A stretch of DNA of 64,000 bases, from NCBI GenBank assembly GCA_964019695.1, contig OZ026527.1, positions 73,433,471 to 73,497,470 of the forward strand, in the 5' to 3' direction. A program made the translations under genes and the position numbers. The notes under the pieces are model-generated. The model saw only the letters and a list, made by a program, of their open reading frames with translations. It made no database searches and was not told the origin of the DNA. Positions 32,670-46,100 of this stretch are shown in pieces. Position 1 is the first letter of the stretch, and each line of letters begins with the position of its first letter. This DNA is from Loripinus fragilis (lineage: Eukaryota; Mollusca; Bivalvia; Lucinida; Lucinidae).

Positions 32670-32906
32670 GAGCCGTGACATGAGATTTCCAACAATGTGG
32701 TATGTGCGACAAGCAAAGCCTCAGATCAGCCTGCGCATATGCGCAGTCTGATCAGAGCCTTTGCTAGTCGCTTGAATATTCTATAACTGTTAAACTACTG
32801 ACTGAACACCACTTGGAGTTTCTAAGCTTAAAAGGAGGCTGCACAGTCTCGTCTGAGTCTACACTTTTAAAAATGCCACATTGTTGGAAATCACATGTCG
32901 CGGCTC
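32670..32906. mobile_element. MITE family A, copy 2 (inverted orientation)
   Basis: GAGCCGTGACATGAGATT to CATGTCGCGGCTC, 237 bp. The interior order is reversed relative to the other three copies. Confidence 0.9.
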
Positions 32907-33109
32907 AATTATAATTCTGTGTATCGACAGTCTGATTCCGAGTTGTAAATGTATATCTTTACCAAGGATTTCATCAGATTTACAGCACACAAACATGGAT
33001 TAGAAAGCCTTGGCCAATTTTGGACTAATTTCTCTAAATTTATACATGTCTCAATCTTTGTACATATCTGAGAGCAAGAAACCTAGTAAAACTACTCTGT
33101 ACCCTATAT

Positions 33110-33405
33110 TAAGCAAGCATTTTTCTGTTGTTCTTTTACTTATTGTTTTCTCCAATTTAGGGTGGGGTTATGTGTTGGGTCCCCTTTTGCGGTGTGTGAT
33201 TTTTAGTGTCTGTTCTAGTTTTCCAATCACCTTGCTGAGGAAGAGAGAGCGTGTTGCTTTATTTTGATTGTTTTCGTGCTGTCGTGTGGCTTACTATGTT
33301 CTCTGTCTCTTCCTTACGGTGCCATGTGTTGGTCTGCGGTCTGTGATTGTTACATTCCCTGCATGGTCATACTCATTGCTTTTTGCACTGATATTTGGTT
33401 GCTTT
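33110..33405 (+). mobile_element. Truncated retroelement 3' end (subfamily B)
   Basis: It contains AGTGTCTGTTCTAGTTTTCC, GGAAGAGAGAGCGTGTTGC and GGTGCCATGTGTTGGTCTGC, and ends near CATGGTCATACTCATTGC. Other copies are at 42540, 43018, 44278, 44905, 51585/53350, 53490 and 59150. Confidence 0.75.
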
Positions 33406-33975
33406 CCTAAGGCAGGAGTTTGCTTTAAGGTCAATTTACATATGGGCCTCGTCGCGATAAACCTGTATTGGGTGTGTCCGACAAAGCGAGTTTCAAACCA
33501 GTCTCCTCAGCTACAGAGACTAGCTAGAAAATTAAAATTTCACCTGTAGCAAGTTTACATATGATACTTTCTAAAAAGTGAATAACACAGGCGCTGATCA
33601 GACTGCGCGGATGCGCAGGCTGGTCTGCACCTGTGTTGTTCGCAAACCCCTGAAGACAGGTTTTCTCGAGGCCCAATTATAGAAACTTCCAAATGTAGAA
33701 ATTACCCTCTTGCCCATCGAGAAGGTGACCCTATGGGTTCAAATTATAATATGTAGAAAAGAACTAGTCCGTTTTGGTAATATTTATGTTATGGTTTAGC
33801 GTTATTACTTGATTTCGTTTTATGACCTGATTATAATAGCACTTGTCATAACTTCCCACCATTAACAAGGGAATGTTTATAGTTCTCAATTGAACACTAT
33901 TATATTTTTGTATTTTTGTATTCAATGAGTCAAGTACATTTTTAGGGGTCTTCAGCATCGTCACCTGACAGAAAT

Positions 33976-34190
33976 TATGCCCTAATACATGTAGTACAGA
34001 CGCAAGTCATGTCCTATAAAACACGGGAATCACCAAAAGAGGTGGCAGCTCAGATGCATTGACTGTCCATTATTTATCATGTTGGCAGAATATGAAAATG
34101 TTCCTGGAGAAATATGCCCTAATACATGTAGTACAGACGCAAGTCATGTCCTATAAAACACGGGAATCACCAAAAGAGGTGGCAGCTCAG
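33976..34190. repeat. Identical 78-bp direct duplication
   Basis: 33976-34053 and 34113-34190 are identical by eye (start TATGCCCTAATACATGTAGT, end GGTGGCAGCTCAG), 137 bp apart. No gene is associated. Confidence 0.9.
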
Positions 34191-34466
34191 CTGCCACTTT
34201 TTGGCGAAAATGTACACTTACTTACTATTTTATTCTCCGGATCAATACAATTGAACTGAACGTAGCTTTTGAAGTCCGAGTTTTTATTATTATTACTGAG
34301 AAATAGAACAAGCTTTTGCCGTCTGCTCATAATCGCAAACAGTTTGGAACCAGATCTGGCCGGGCCTGATTTGGATCCAAATTGTTTTTTGACTTTCTGA
34401 TGGTATTCATGGGAGATAAATAAATAAAAATCAGCAGACGACAAAAAAGCATGCAAAGCCCCGCAT

Positions 34467-34664
34467 TTAATCCTAAAGCGCCAACAATAAAGCATCTGAA
34501 AATGTCGTCCGCTGAAGTCGTCTGCTGCATATAGATATACTTGCCTGAGCATTATTTACTGAAGTAAACAATGTGAGTCTGATCTTGGAATACGCTGGTT
34601 ACCAAAGATGTTTTGCAACTTGTGACAGACGACATCTGTTGTGATTAGCGTTTTAAGGGTTTAA
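34467..34664. mobile_element. TTAA MITE, copy of the 16390 family
   Basis: It begins TTAATCCTAAAGCGCCAAC and ends AGCGTTTTAAGGGTTTAA, with GAAGTCGTCTGCTGC and CAGACGACATC inside. A related inverted segment with GTCTGCT and AGCAGACGACAAA ends precedes it (34310-34466). Confidence 0.7.
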
Positions 34665-35380
34665 CTTTCCAGTTGTTGGTTTCCAACAATCTAGTCTTTT
34701 AGTGACTTCGTTTGGCTGACCGAGCACACTTACGAACATTGATATGGTAATGTGATCTAAGAAAGGGTACATATAGAGGTAAAAATGTTTGTTTGTCTTT
34801 CCAAAGCCATTTGGGTTTAAATATCTCAAAAGCAGTAAACAAAGTAAGCGTTAATAATTTTGAAAATCAAACGTAATCCTGATGTTTGTATGGGTGAACG
34901 CGTAACACACTGTATGTAACATTCTTTTAAACTGGAACAAAACTGTTTAAATCAGAAGCTGCAACATTAGCTGAAGAGTCCTTGTCTGGGCAGGACTTAA
35001 CAAGACCACAGCTGGTCCCGAGGAAGTTGTTTAAAGACAATGTCGCAAGGTCGAGTGTTCAATCATCTTTAAGAGCGACGCGTCAAGTGTTAATGCAATG
35101 GAATCGTTACCCTAATTTCAACCAAAATCGCATTAATACGCCACTAAACATAAAAATATCCCTTGACCTTCACTGGATATGGCATCAGCGTCAATCAACG
35201 TTTCGTTTGTTAAGTAATTGTCAAGTAAAAACCCATGTTCAAACAGCACGTGAATCCCTTGATTTGAATATGGAATTTTGTTCCTTCGAGAATAGTTTCA
35301 ACAGTTATGTAACCAATCTAATTGCGGCAAGTGGACCAGCAAAGAATACGCACCGGCGCGTCCCGCTAGAAAACACACGC

Positions 35381-35415
<35 letters not shown>

Positions 35416-35559
35416 GAGGATGGCTCCGATCAAATCGTAAAGACGGATCGAAGCATTTAGAATCTAGTACATACTCATGCTAGTACTTGACCCTCAAGTA
35501 AAGGGATGCTTCTTTTAAAGGAGTATAATCGCGCGAAATCTACAATATGAACCATAATT
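34665..35559. other. Intergenic; simple repeat at 35380-35418
   Basis: No recognised gene. A (GA)n then (GACA)n tract lies at 35380-35418. A long open frame across 34982-35440 shows no domain, and I do not accept it as a gene. Confidence 0.5.
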
Positions 35560-35798
35560 GAGCCGTGACATGTGATTCCCAACAATGTTGCAGTTTGACA
35601 AGTGTAGACTTAGACTAGCCTTTGCAGCCTCCTTTTAAGCTTAGAAACTCTAAATTATGTTCAGTCAGTAGGTTAACAGTCATATAATATCCAAAACGAC
35701 TAGCAAAGGCTCTGATCAGACTGCGCGTATGCGCAGGCTGATCTGAGGCTTTGCTGGTCGCACATACCACATTGTTGGGAATCTCATGTCGCGGCTCA
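35560..35798. mobile_element. MITE family A, copy 3
   Basis: GAGCCGTGACATGTGATT to CATGTCGCGGCTC, 239 bp, with interior CTGCGCGTATGCGCAGGCTG. Confidence 0.9.
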
Positions 35799-37761
35799 TT
35801 TTACAAAAATACTGTCGGCTCATTCTTAAAAGTATTGATAATGCACAGCTGGGCGTGCAAAGATTGGTAATTCTACGCATAAACGGACACAAGCGATACG
35901 GTAATTTTTGAACATTGTATTTATATTGTAGATAACTCCCAATTATGGCTGAAACGCGGACCGAGGCTTTATTTTTTTAGCATTTTCCCTCCATTTCCGA
36001 GGGGGTATGTTCTCAAAATCTGGTGCAAACTCTTTTAATTAGTTTGTACCCTGCCTATTAACAAACTAATTTATAATACTGTGAGAGGTAATATATTCAT
36101 ATTGTATTTCTTTAAGTAACATTGACCAAATAATATAGCTTGTTATGGTGATCCAAGTTTAAAGGAATGAGTATAATCTATGCTTAATCCACGCCATGTT
36201 AAAATCCTTAACCTTATCGAATCAGAAAAGTTCTCTGGTGATACGTTAAATGATTGTCGTTCACCACGAAATATGCAGGCCGATCAGCACACCCAATGGT
36301 AACCGTGTTATCAAATGTTTTCAGCATGCGCTGTTTGCACGTTCGCTAAAAGGGCTTTCTTTGAGTTATACGGTAGCCTTTTTATTGGAAAAAAGTGATT
36401 CATGTGTTTAAGCTTTTGGATTAAAACCTAACCCTTGTTAAACGTATGAGATTAATGAAACAGAAAGACAATAAGAAAATAAAGAAATGGAAAATTAAAG
36501 ATATTTTTGGAAATAAAATAGAACAGTGGAAAATTAAAAGAATAAATGGGATTAAAATGAATACTTATTTCACTCTTTCAGTGAAGACAATATTTCAAAG
36601 GCGGTAATGTACTGGTAGAAATATTTTCATCTATTTTTCTGAAGGTTTCTTATTGGCTCACATTCATTTTTTTTCTTTCTGCTTTATATACTGAGGGAAA
36701 TAAGTTTTAAGCAATATACTTTGGAGAATCACAGTTTAGAAGAAATAGGAATTTTAATTTCATAATATCAAAAATATATGTTGACAAACGTTTACAAGTA
36801 CGATGACATTAACCGGTCGACATTTCACATATAATCTAAAGCCTTTGCTTAAACAGCTTATCTGGCAATAGCGCGAATAGTTTTCTCCTAAAGGTTTGAT
36901 TTTTTCGTCAAATAGCCTACTTAGGTCTAAATGAAAAAAAAGTGAAAACCGGTTTAAAACTGAATGCTTTGTTTAGCATTTTCGTATAGTTTTCAGTTGA
37001 AAAATCGTAATTTTCCAAATACCTCCATTTCAACTAAATAGTGTTTGAAATTAAAATGCTCAGCAGATGTAAAATCCTCGCTATAAATTGCAACCTGTTG
37101 CAGGCATCCATTAGATCATTTTCAAACAACTGACATGCTTGCGCACCTGTTAATAAAAAAGATCTCATGCTAAAAAGATCGCCAATGGGAAAACCCATTA
37201 TGATCCATTATATTAAAATAGTTGCTAAACTTTTCCCCCTCAGTAAAAGTATATAAAAATCACACAACCGCTGGAAATGAACTTAATATAAAACCTGTGC
37301 AATTTGCACAGATTTCATATTTTATATACATGTCCTGCGATTTTAGCCGTAAAATAGAAATCAGTATCAAATTATTTTAAAGATGTTGTCAGCTTATTCT
37401 TGAATGTACTGGTAAAATGCACCATGGTCCCCACGTGCACTGGATTGTTTGAATTATTGTATTGTTTTCCCATATAACGGATACCAACGATCCAGCGATA
37501 TATTTTAGTCGCCGTAAAATCACAATTTGGGCGAGAAACGTGGCCTGCGTTTTTTTAAACAAAATATTATTCAGTTTAAGCTTTACCAAGAAAGACATTG
37601 CTCCATAGCGACACCAACTTTTAAATACGATTTACGTTTTTTTATTAACTTAATTATTTGCTATTATGTCAGAATTAAGCGATATTTTCTCATTATTACG
37701 TAACAAATAAAGTGACTTTTTAGTTTCAAATAAAAAAAAAAGAGAGAATATATACCATAGA
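35799..37761. other. Intergenic, nothing recognised
   Basis: About 2 kb of AT-rich sequence with no convincing coding, RNA or repeat structure. It is the largest repeat-poor stretch before the death-domain gene and could hold regulatory sequence or an upstream non-coding exon. Confidence 0.45.
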
Positions 37762-37932
37762 TCAAGATAAGCACAATTTTTGAGTGTAAAGTGCGAATAT
37801 TTTCTCATCCATTTGTTTTAACATAAGCTTTGGGTGATGAAAAGAACGGTTCTTTTGAGTACAGACAACATATGTTTTTGTTAAGAAATAAGAAAAAATA
37901 ATTTTAATTACCCACTCTTATCTATGGACCTG
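37762..37932. mobile_element. Palindromic element family P, shortened copy
   Basis: The ends are CATAGATCAAGATAAG and ACTCTTATCTATG. The central palindrome is reduced to AAAGAACGGTTCTTT, so half of each arm tip has been lost. Confidence 0.75.
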
Positions 37933-38207
37933 AATTCAACTGAGAAGCAGACCCTGTGTATTTCAAGTAGTTATACAAACAGTATTCCACTGAAAGTTTG
38001 AACAGTTGTTATTTATCATGTATGCTGATCTAAAAAAATATTATATTAAAGAGATTCGATGGGTTGCAAAACAAATACGAATTGCATATAGCACTTTGAT
38101 TGCAAATATCTTAGCACATGGCCAGCATGTGATATCAGATTAATTTCCTCCTTATTTTATGCGTCAAAATTACAAAGCTGAACTTTGTAATAGTTATATC
38201 ATGACCC

Positions 38208-38395
38208 CGAGGTTAAAAAAATGATGCTCAACTGAGTATGACATTTATCATGCTCATAAATGTTAAAATGCCAACGGCATTTTAACATTTATCAGCATGA
38301 TAAATGTAAAATCTGAGAGTCTAAAAAATTTTATGAGCAGTTGAGATGGCACTGTTATTCAGTAATGGCATACTCAGTTGAGTTGAGCATGATTT
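38208..38395. repeat. Inverted repeat with perfect inner hairpin
   Basis: The outer boxes ATGCTCAACTGAGTATG and CATACTCAGTTGAG are inverted. The inner ATGTTAAAATGCC / GGCATTTTAACAT hairpin is perfect (about 38251-38301). It lies about 0.4 kb upstream of the death-domain start codon. Confidence 0.75.
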
Positions 38396-38764
38396 TGTTT
38401 GTAACCTTGGAGCCTGGTCACAACACTTGAAGGCATGCTGTCTCGTGACGTAGTCCATATGGGATCATGTCATAATTTCCTCCTCTCGCCTAAAGTTTGA
38501 ATAAATTCATTTCAGGTAGCTGTTGGCTAAAAGAAGGAATACGACTTTTATAAAGAGATACAACAAAGCAGACCACAAGGATATACGAGTAAATAACAAG
38601 AGATTGATAGATATTATAAATCGTTCCTAGTGCAGCCTGTTCTTAAGCGACATTTACATATACAGAAATAGTACATGGAATAACTTTTTTCCGTCCGTGG
38701 TAGGATAACCACTTATGTGTGTATTGACTGACACAAGTGTTTTTATTTATTCTATAAAAAGAAA

Positions 38765-40157
38765 ATGCCTCCTGCAACTGGCCTTCAGTTCTATCGAAAA
38801 CGCCAAACAATCGACCACCTGGCACTTGAAAGACCACAATCACTTCAAATATTCCGAGAATGTATTTGCAATGCTCTCATCTCAATAGAAAGAAGAATGG
38901 AACTGTTACATCAATCATATTATGGTCATGACAAAAACATTGAACTCGAAATTAAAAGATGGCTGCCAACTCTGAATTTAGTACTTCGTCAGTCCAGGAT
39001 TTCGTTTGTGATGAGCAAATCTGCACTGAACGATACGTTTGCTATGTATGAGCGTGCTAAAGGAGATCCTACTTTAAAAGTTGACTTTGACAAAGAAGCT
39101 ATTCAAGTGGTTATTGAGTGTATTGATAGAGTGGTACAATATCTGAAGACTGGCTTTGGTGATATAATCAAAGACATGCGAGCCTTATCTACATATATGT
39201 GGAAATACTGTCTCAGTTTCTCAGAAACAGATGGAGACGCCTATTTAGACACAGCAGTAAACTACGAGAGACAACGTAAGGAATTTGCAAAAGCCATAAA
39301 TTTCAATGTGGATGATATCACAGATATGGCTGAAAAGTTCGAGACAACTGGTCTTCGTCTGGCAGATTTGGGATTTATTGCAAGGGACTTGGCTGAAAAG
39401 CATGAGTGTATGCATGCACCTTTTCTAGTTATCATCCCTCAAGCTTTTGAGAATTTGAATAATGCAATAAACGGCTTTAGAAAATGGGTACAGGCAGACG
39501 AAGGCTATGCAGATTTTATACATTATGATATAGTAGAGCTAGAAGAGAAAAAAGATATTCAGGAGAAAAAAGTTAGAGACATTCAGATAAGGTGTGCTAA
39601 CTGTGATCATAAGATTAAAACTTTGAAGAGAGAATTAGTAGATTGTACTGACGATGTAAACAGATTTCAGAATAGAGAAAAATTACTGAAAAAGGAAAAA
39701 CAAGAACTGATAGAGGAGAATAAAGATGTTTTATTTGATTTAGATATAAAACAATTCAGGAAAGACGAGCTTAAGCACAAACTAGAAGAAATCAGTGAAT
39801 CTGAACTAGAAAAATATAAACAATTGGAAAGGGAAATTGCAGTTTTAAGTGAAAAAAGACCAACTATTGATAAGAAATTAGAAGATATTAACAAAAAACT
39901 TAAACTTATACATGATCGCAAGGAAGGTAAACAAAAGAAAGAGAAACAACTCTCTGAAGCTAGAACTGAGACGAGAGCAACAAAGAAAGAATGTAGAAGA
40001 ACTGAGGTTGAACTGGAACGAATAGACGCGTGTTTATCCAGACTCAGGGAGATACATAGATATAAAACAACCCCTGAAATTTTGAAAAAGATATTCCACA
40101 ATATGCCATTAACAGCCAGGCACGTGGTAAACAAGGGAGGAAAAAAGCCAATAAACG
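38765..40157 (+). CDS. Death-domain gene exon 1
   Basis: It is 1393 nt and encodes residues 1-464 plus one base: the N-terminal helical region and the whole coiled coil. It starts GAAAATGCC and ends ATAAACG before donor GTAGGC. The open frame runs nine codons past the donor to a TAA, so an unspliced 473-residue form without death domain is conceivable. Confidence 0.9.
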
Positions 40158-43100
40158 GTAGGCATTTCAGTTTGTCTTTAAAGTAAGTAAGGGTGCAAGC
40201 ATAGTGCCATTTTATGACAAATGGGCAAACAGTCCAGATCAGATTCTTAGAATACGGTGTCTGATCAAGATCTTCACTGTTTACTTACAAAATAAATGTC
40301 TGCCAAAATTTGTATAGAAATGAAAAATACCACCAACACCCCTAAAATTGGAAATAGACTCATCTAATTGATAAGAATTGGCTGAAACGTTATACCTTCC
40401 CATATTAACATAACGAAGACCAACACATACCCCCCACAAACAATGGGAGGTACATATAACAATAAATCAACAACAACTGAACCACCGCCTTAGAACGGAC
40501 AGCAGCCTAACCTACCAGGTGTCTTAAATGCATTTTACTGGCGCCAAATCTTCGCATTAGAGGCCTTCTTAACGTAGTGATAACATATGCATAATAAAAC
40601 ATTTACCAATACATGTGAACATTGTGAGTAGAAAGTGAATGATGAGAAATGAAGCTTGAAAGAAGTGCAGTAAAGCTCTTTTAACACCAAAACTGATTTG
40701 TCAGTGGAGGTAAATGAATAAAAACTATTAAAATTTAAGATCTTCTTTCATCCATGTTAAACACAATTTAACGAAAGTATCAATCAATAGTGTTGTCATT
40801 TCTTACTTCAACTGGAACGCTATTCCAAATTGAAGCAACCAAATGATATTACTGTTTTAAACATTCTTAATGTAGGCCCTGATGTCTTAAAATTCTTGTT
40901 TGAATCTGATCGCAAAATCATTGTATCTTCACTATTACAGCCTTTAACATGGAACATTTCCGTGGTGTAAATTGAATAAAAACGATGAATTACCTTAAAT
41001 ATTACTTAAATTATATTGCATTACTTTAACTTTCATTCTTAATTCTTCTAATGATAACATATTTGCTACAAGCATCTTCCAGTGATGTATTATCCTTACC
41101 AAGTATCAATTTACAGGCTCTTATTTGTATTTATTTTCCATTTTATGTACATTAGAATTAAACGAGTCCTCTTAAATTACACAACAATATTCAAAGTGAG
41201 GCTTATGTTTTTTCTGTCTTGTGTTTGCTATGCCTTTGTGCGCGTCTGTTTATATGTGTCTTGTGGCCACCTGCTGGGAAAGGGCTGACCTCTTGGCTCT
41301 CGTTTGTGGTGTCTAACTGTGTGTTTGTCACCTTCCCATTGGTATTCTGGGTCAGGTGTGGTATTTGATTGTATCGATTCCTGATCTTTGTACTTACTTT
41401 TAATATAACACACTGTATTGTAAAGGAAGGTTTGATGTTATCTGTAACAAAAGTCAAAAGTATGGCGATATATATATATATTGAAACATGGTGAAAATGA
41501 TTTGTACATGTTAAGTTCTCATCTATATGGACCTCAAAACTTTTCCACATCTTGTTAATTGCAAATTAAAATTATCATAAACAATTTGCAAAGGGGTACG
41601 TGCATTAAGAGACTGTTTTGGCCCCCTATGAGGTCAAAAAAAAATAAAAGTTGCTCTTCACAAGTTTCTTTGTATTAGTTTATTAGAACAATAGCCAAAG
41701 TGTAAAACTCTGGAATTGATTCCACTTTTATGGTTGCTATGGTAACACAAATGGCCGCCATAAATAGGCTGAAAATAGGAAAATGACCACTTTGGAGCAA
41801 ATTTGAGACATATAATAGAGGAATTAATATTGAGCACAAGCAAATACCAAAAAGATATTTTAACAGATGATGAGAATTATCACGGCACATAATATGTTAA
41901 AAGGTTTTTATGGCATTTGCTTGTGCTGATATCTTATTCTTAAAAAATCGGTCTTCAAAAGCCTCAAAGCCTAAATGGCAATTTCTCTATTTTAAGCCAA
42001 TTTTGTCGGTCATTTTGGTTACCATAGCAACGGTAAAAGTAAAATAAATGCCAGAATTTTACACTTGGGCTATTTTTCAATGAACCAATAAGATGAAATT
42101 GATGAAAAGCAACTTTCAGTTTTTGGCTCTACAGGAGCATAAAATAGCCCCTTAATGCACGTACCCATTTGCAACATTACATTTAGGTCACCTAAATTCA
42201 ACTGCTTTCATGTCATTTTACTCAATGACCGAGTTCTTTCGTTTTTATGAACCAGCATCTGATACTGTATATGTTTGTAAGCGTTCCAATTGCAACGCTT
42301 ACAAACATATATATTAGAACTAATCGATAGTGGAACTGCATCATGATTTCTGCCTTTTGATAGAATATATTATAAGAAGAACTATATTAGCTTTATGCTT
42401 TAGTTCTGATCCTAACTATGATTCCTTATTAAAGTATATGGTATTATTCAGTACTTTTGAATAAATATGTTTAAACCAAGTGCCAAATTATTATCTTTCA
42501 TATTTTTCTCTTTTGCTGACTTCATATTAAAATCAGTTTTGCGGTGGTTATGTTGTTGTTGACTTGTTGTTTATTGTTACTCCCATTGTGGGAGTCTGTA
42601 ATTGTTCTATGTTTTGTTGTACTTTACTTTATGTCCCTTCTAGTTTTGCAATTATCTTGATGGGGAAGAGAGAGAGCTGGTTGCTTTGCTTAGTTTGTCT
42701 TCCTGTTGTCTCGTGATTGTTGTGTGACTCTTCCTCCCGGTGCCATGGGTTTGTCTGCAGTTTGTGATTGTGGTATTTCCTGACCATACTCACTTACTAT
42801 TTTGTCTATATTCATAAATTAATCATGCCATTCTCTAGACACCAAATTTTTAGAAAATTCAGAGCTTGTTGGAGATTATTTTCTAACATATTTTTATCTA
42901 AACCAATATCATACAATGTGGTATCATCAGCGTATAAATCCAAAGATCGAATTACATTCCCTATAAATAGGGGTAAATCATCTATAACAATCGAAATATA
43001 TAGGACCTAAACCGGAAAAAGTATTATGACCAGGAAATACCACAATCACATACTGCAGACCAACCCACATCACCGTGAGGAAGAGGCACAAAACACTAAA

Positions 43101-46100
43101 AGTCGTATGACATCAAGAAGACAATTAAAGTAAATGAACCAGCACTCTCTTCCCCAGCGATTTGATTGCAAAGCTAGGCAGTACACTAAGTATTGCATAG
43201 CAAAGTAAGAGTCAAACACAAAACCACAATGGGAGCAACAAAAATAAAACTCCAATGAATCAACAACAACAGAACTGCCGCTGTAGAGCTTACAGCAACA
43301 GAACCTGAGGTACACCAAAAAGAACTTCTTAAGTTTTCGCCGCCAAACATGCGATTTCAAAGTAAGTTTAGAATCATAGGATAAATAGAATCTAACATTC
43401 ATACTCCTGTGTGTAGGATTGAAATGATTAAACATTTTGCGAAAAAGCGGTAAAACGCTTGGCAAAACTCGCATTCATCGCATTTCCTCAACTTGTTTGA
43501 TTTTTAATACATCGGCATTCATGTAAAACGTCAATATATTTTTTAATGATATATTTGTTGTTTTAGACACGCTAGAAAGAGTTTCCAAGATCACTGCAGT
43601 GAATATAGAAAACGATTGGACGAAGCTTTACTTGCATCTACCCTTCCATCCTCCACGTGGAGAGCAGACGGTGGTCGGAGATATAGATGACATTGGGAAA
43701 CAATACATGCGACATAACACAGAAGAAATGTGCAGGTGAGTGCTCATATTCAGAAAATACCAGTATCGACCTAGTAAGCGCACATGCTCCTGGGTACTGT
43801 AACTTAAGTAATTTTCGCGAGGGTTAGATGCGGAGTTCGCGAAAATAAAATCCTCATGAAATGGCGAAATTCCTCTGACTTTTACCATACACGGATCCAG
43901 AAAGTTTAGGCAGAGGGTGTCCAACTTTGACGAGGGGAAAGAGGGTCCAAATATTACAATAAGCGTGCCTGGCGTGCCGATGATGTTCCAACATTGAATG
44001 CTGGCTTGGTAGCTTTGTGATTTTTCAGTGGATCCAGACCAGTATTGCTTAGAAACCCTATATTTGTGTGATATTTCAGTGTGTGTGTGGGGGGGGGGTG
44101 GGGGGGGTCCGGACCCCCTGCCCCCCTCTGGATCCGCCCATGTATACTGATGCACGTAAATCATGTTCCAGTGCATTTTCTAAAATAGCAAACATGTTTT
44201 TTAACGTTATTTGCAAAAATAAAACCCTCGCGAAAATTTATGAATTTACAGGACTTTTTAGGTTGTTTAATTTCTAGTAAAAACGTGAGTATGACTAGAA
44301 AGTGCCACAATCACAGACTGCAGACCAACCCACGGCACCGTGAGGAATAGTCCGAGTTTTCTTTCACGTTTTAGTGGCTTTTCTTTATTTTGATAGTTGC
44401 CATTACCGTCAGAGCAACCTAGCTATCGAAAATCCAGAATTCATCCAGCCAGTCGTGGCTGGGCACTTTCAATGAAAAATATTGTAATTGAATGAAAGAT
44501 CGATGACATAAAAAATTAAAATAGGGTCGAGTTATGAATTATGTCTAAAATAAAATGGTATTTTTCATTTAAATCTTACACATATGGAAATAATCCACGC
44601 CTATTTTAGTCTACCCTCTGTACACATATTGTTGGTGATTAAGCTATATTTATTTCCCATCATTTCCCATCAATCACTTAAAAAGTGAAACTACTTTTAT
44701 TTTTCAGTTGTATGTTCATTAGTTTTATCATATTAAGCAGTTATCTAATGAATACATCATTCATCTGTCAATATCTTTGGTAAAAATACCCAATTTTTGA
44801 TAGGTGAAGAAAATTATGGATTTTCGTAATAGGAGTTACTCTGATGTTAGTGGCAAATATCAAAATATGCAAAAGCCACTTAAACATCAGAGAAGGCTCG
44901 GATTACGTGAGGAAGAAGTAAAGAACAATGCCATTCACATGGCTTCAGATAGACAATAAAAGTAAAGCAACCAACTCTCCATTTCTTTCTCCTTCCCAGC
45001 GTGATGACTGGAAAAACTAGAAAGGGCACAAACTATTGCGCTACAAAACAAGGACCTAGCACAAAGCCCAAAATAGCTATGGGAGCTAATTGTTTCCCCT
45101 CTATAAAAATTGTATACATAAATAAATAAATAAATAATGAATAAATAACCCTATTGTAACCGGGTTTTTTCTATTAAAGGGTTTAAAGAACAGTAACTAT
45201 GAAAAAAACAAAAAACAAATACGAGTATGTTTAGGGCTTGTTCTCATTTGAAAGACAGATTTCCCGAGCAATTTATTTTTACATTTTGCATCAGGCTTAA
45301 CATCTGCAGATATCGAAAATACTGATTTTGCTTGCACCTTTTCTTAGACATGTCATTTTCTATATATCAAAGCAATTACAATCCTCTCAAGGTATTCTAA
45401 ATGTTCCAGATATATATTAAGTTTATTTCTGCAAATGCTAATGTGCACACATATACATGTGCAAAACTAAAAAAAAAAAAAAAAAAAAAAACACCTGTAA
45501 ATGCATTTGTGCTGCGATGCAATAACACCCAACACCCATCAAACAAATTAAGTTATGCATTGATGACATGAATAGGACCCTGTTCTGAGCAATAAGCGCA
45601 ATGTCATTAAAAGTATTTTCGATCTATTAAGCATACATACTGTAATAAGCGCTCACTGAGTACTTTATTGCTTTATTATTTGTTTACACTATATTGTCTT
45701 CTGATTTCAAGCAGGTGCAATACTATTATCAATATATATACGAGGGGGGTTCAATATGTAATGAAAACCCATTTATAACTCCATCCACAAACGCGTTAGG
45801 ATTTTATGCCAGATGCAAAACGAAAGATCAAAGCGTTGCCATTATAATGGTGCATGAAACATTCTTTTATCTTTCCGAATTTAATAAGTTACAGATTTTT
45901 TAAAAAGAACACTAATATACACTGCATATATTTTCCTCCGAATTGTAAAGACTCATTTTAACAAAGTTAGGAAGGCATGCTGTGTTTTCTAAAACAAACA
46001 TTTAACATGCATGAATCACATATCCATAGTTTTCTGGCTTATTTCCCCTTTATCTGCTATAACGATACAAACTTTTGACCGCTACCGATTTCTCGTGCTA

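Noticed and set aside
34987..35030. Possible protein-coding first exon near 35 kb linked to the death-domain gene
   Set aside because: No phase-compatible splice partner or similarity was found, and the frame from 38765 already begins with ATG in reasonable context.
34982..35440. 152-codon open frame
   Set aside because: It begins at TTG, shows no domain, has a simple-repeat end (GA/GACA) and no splice or neighbour support.
39667..40134. 155-codon minus-strand serine-rich frame
   Set aside because: It is the antisense shadow of the coiled-coil coding exon.
43628..44176. 182-codon minus-strand frame with proline and histidine runs
   Set aside because: It crosses death-domain exon 2 in antisense and a G-rich dispersed repeat, with no conserved motif.
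45467..45491. Poly-A run as a processed-pseudogene tail
   Set aside because: No gene-like sequence or target duplication precedes it.
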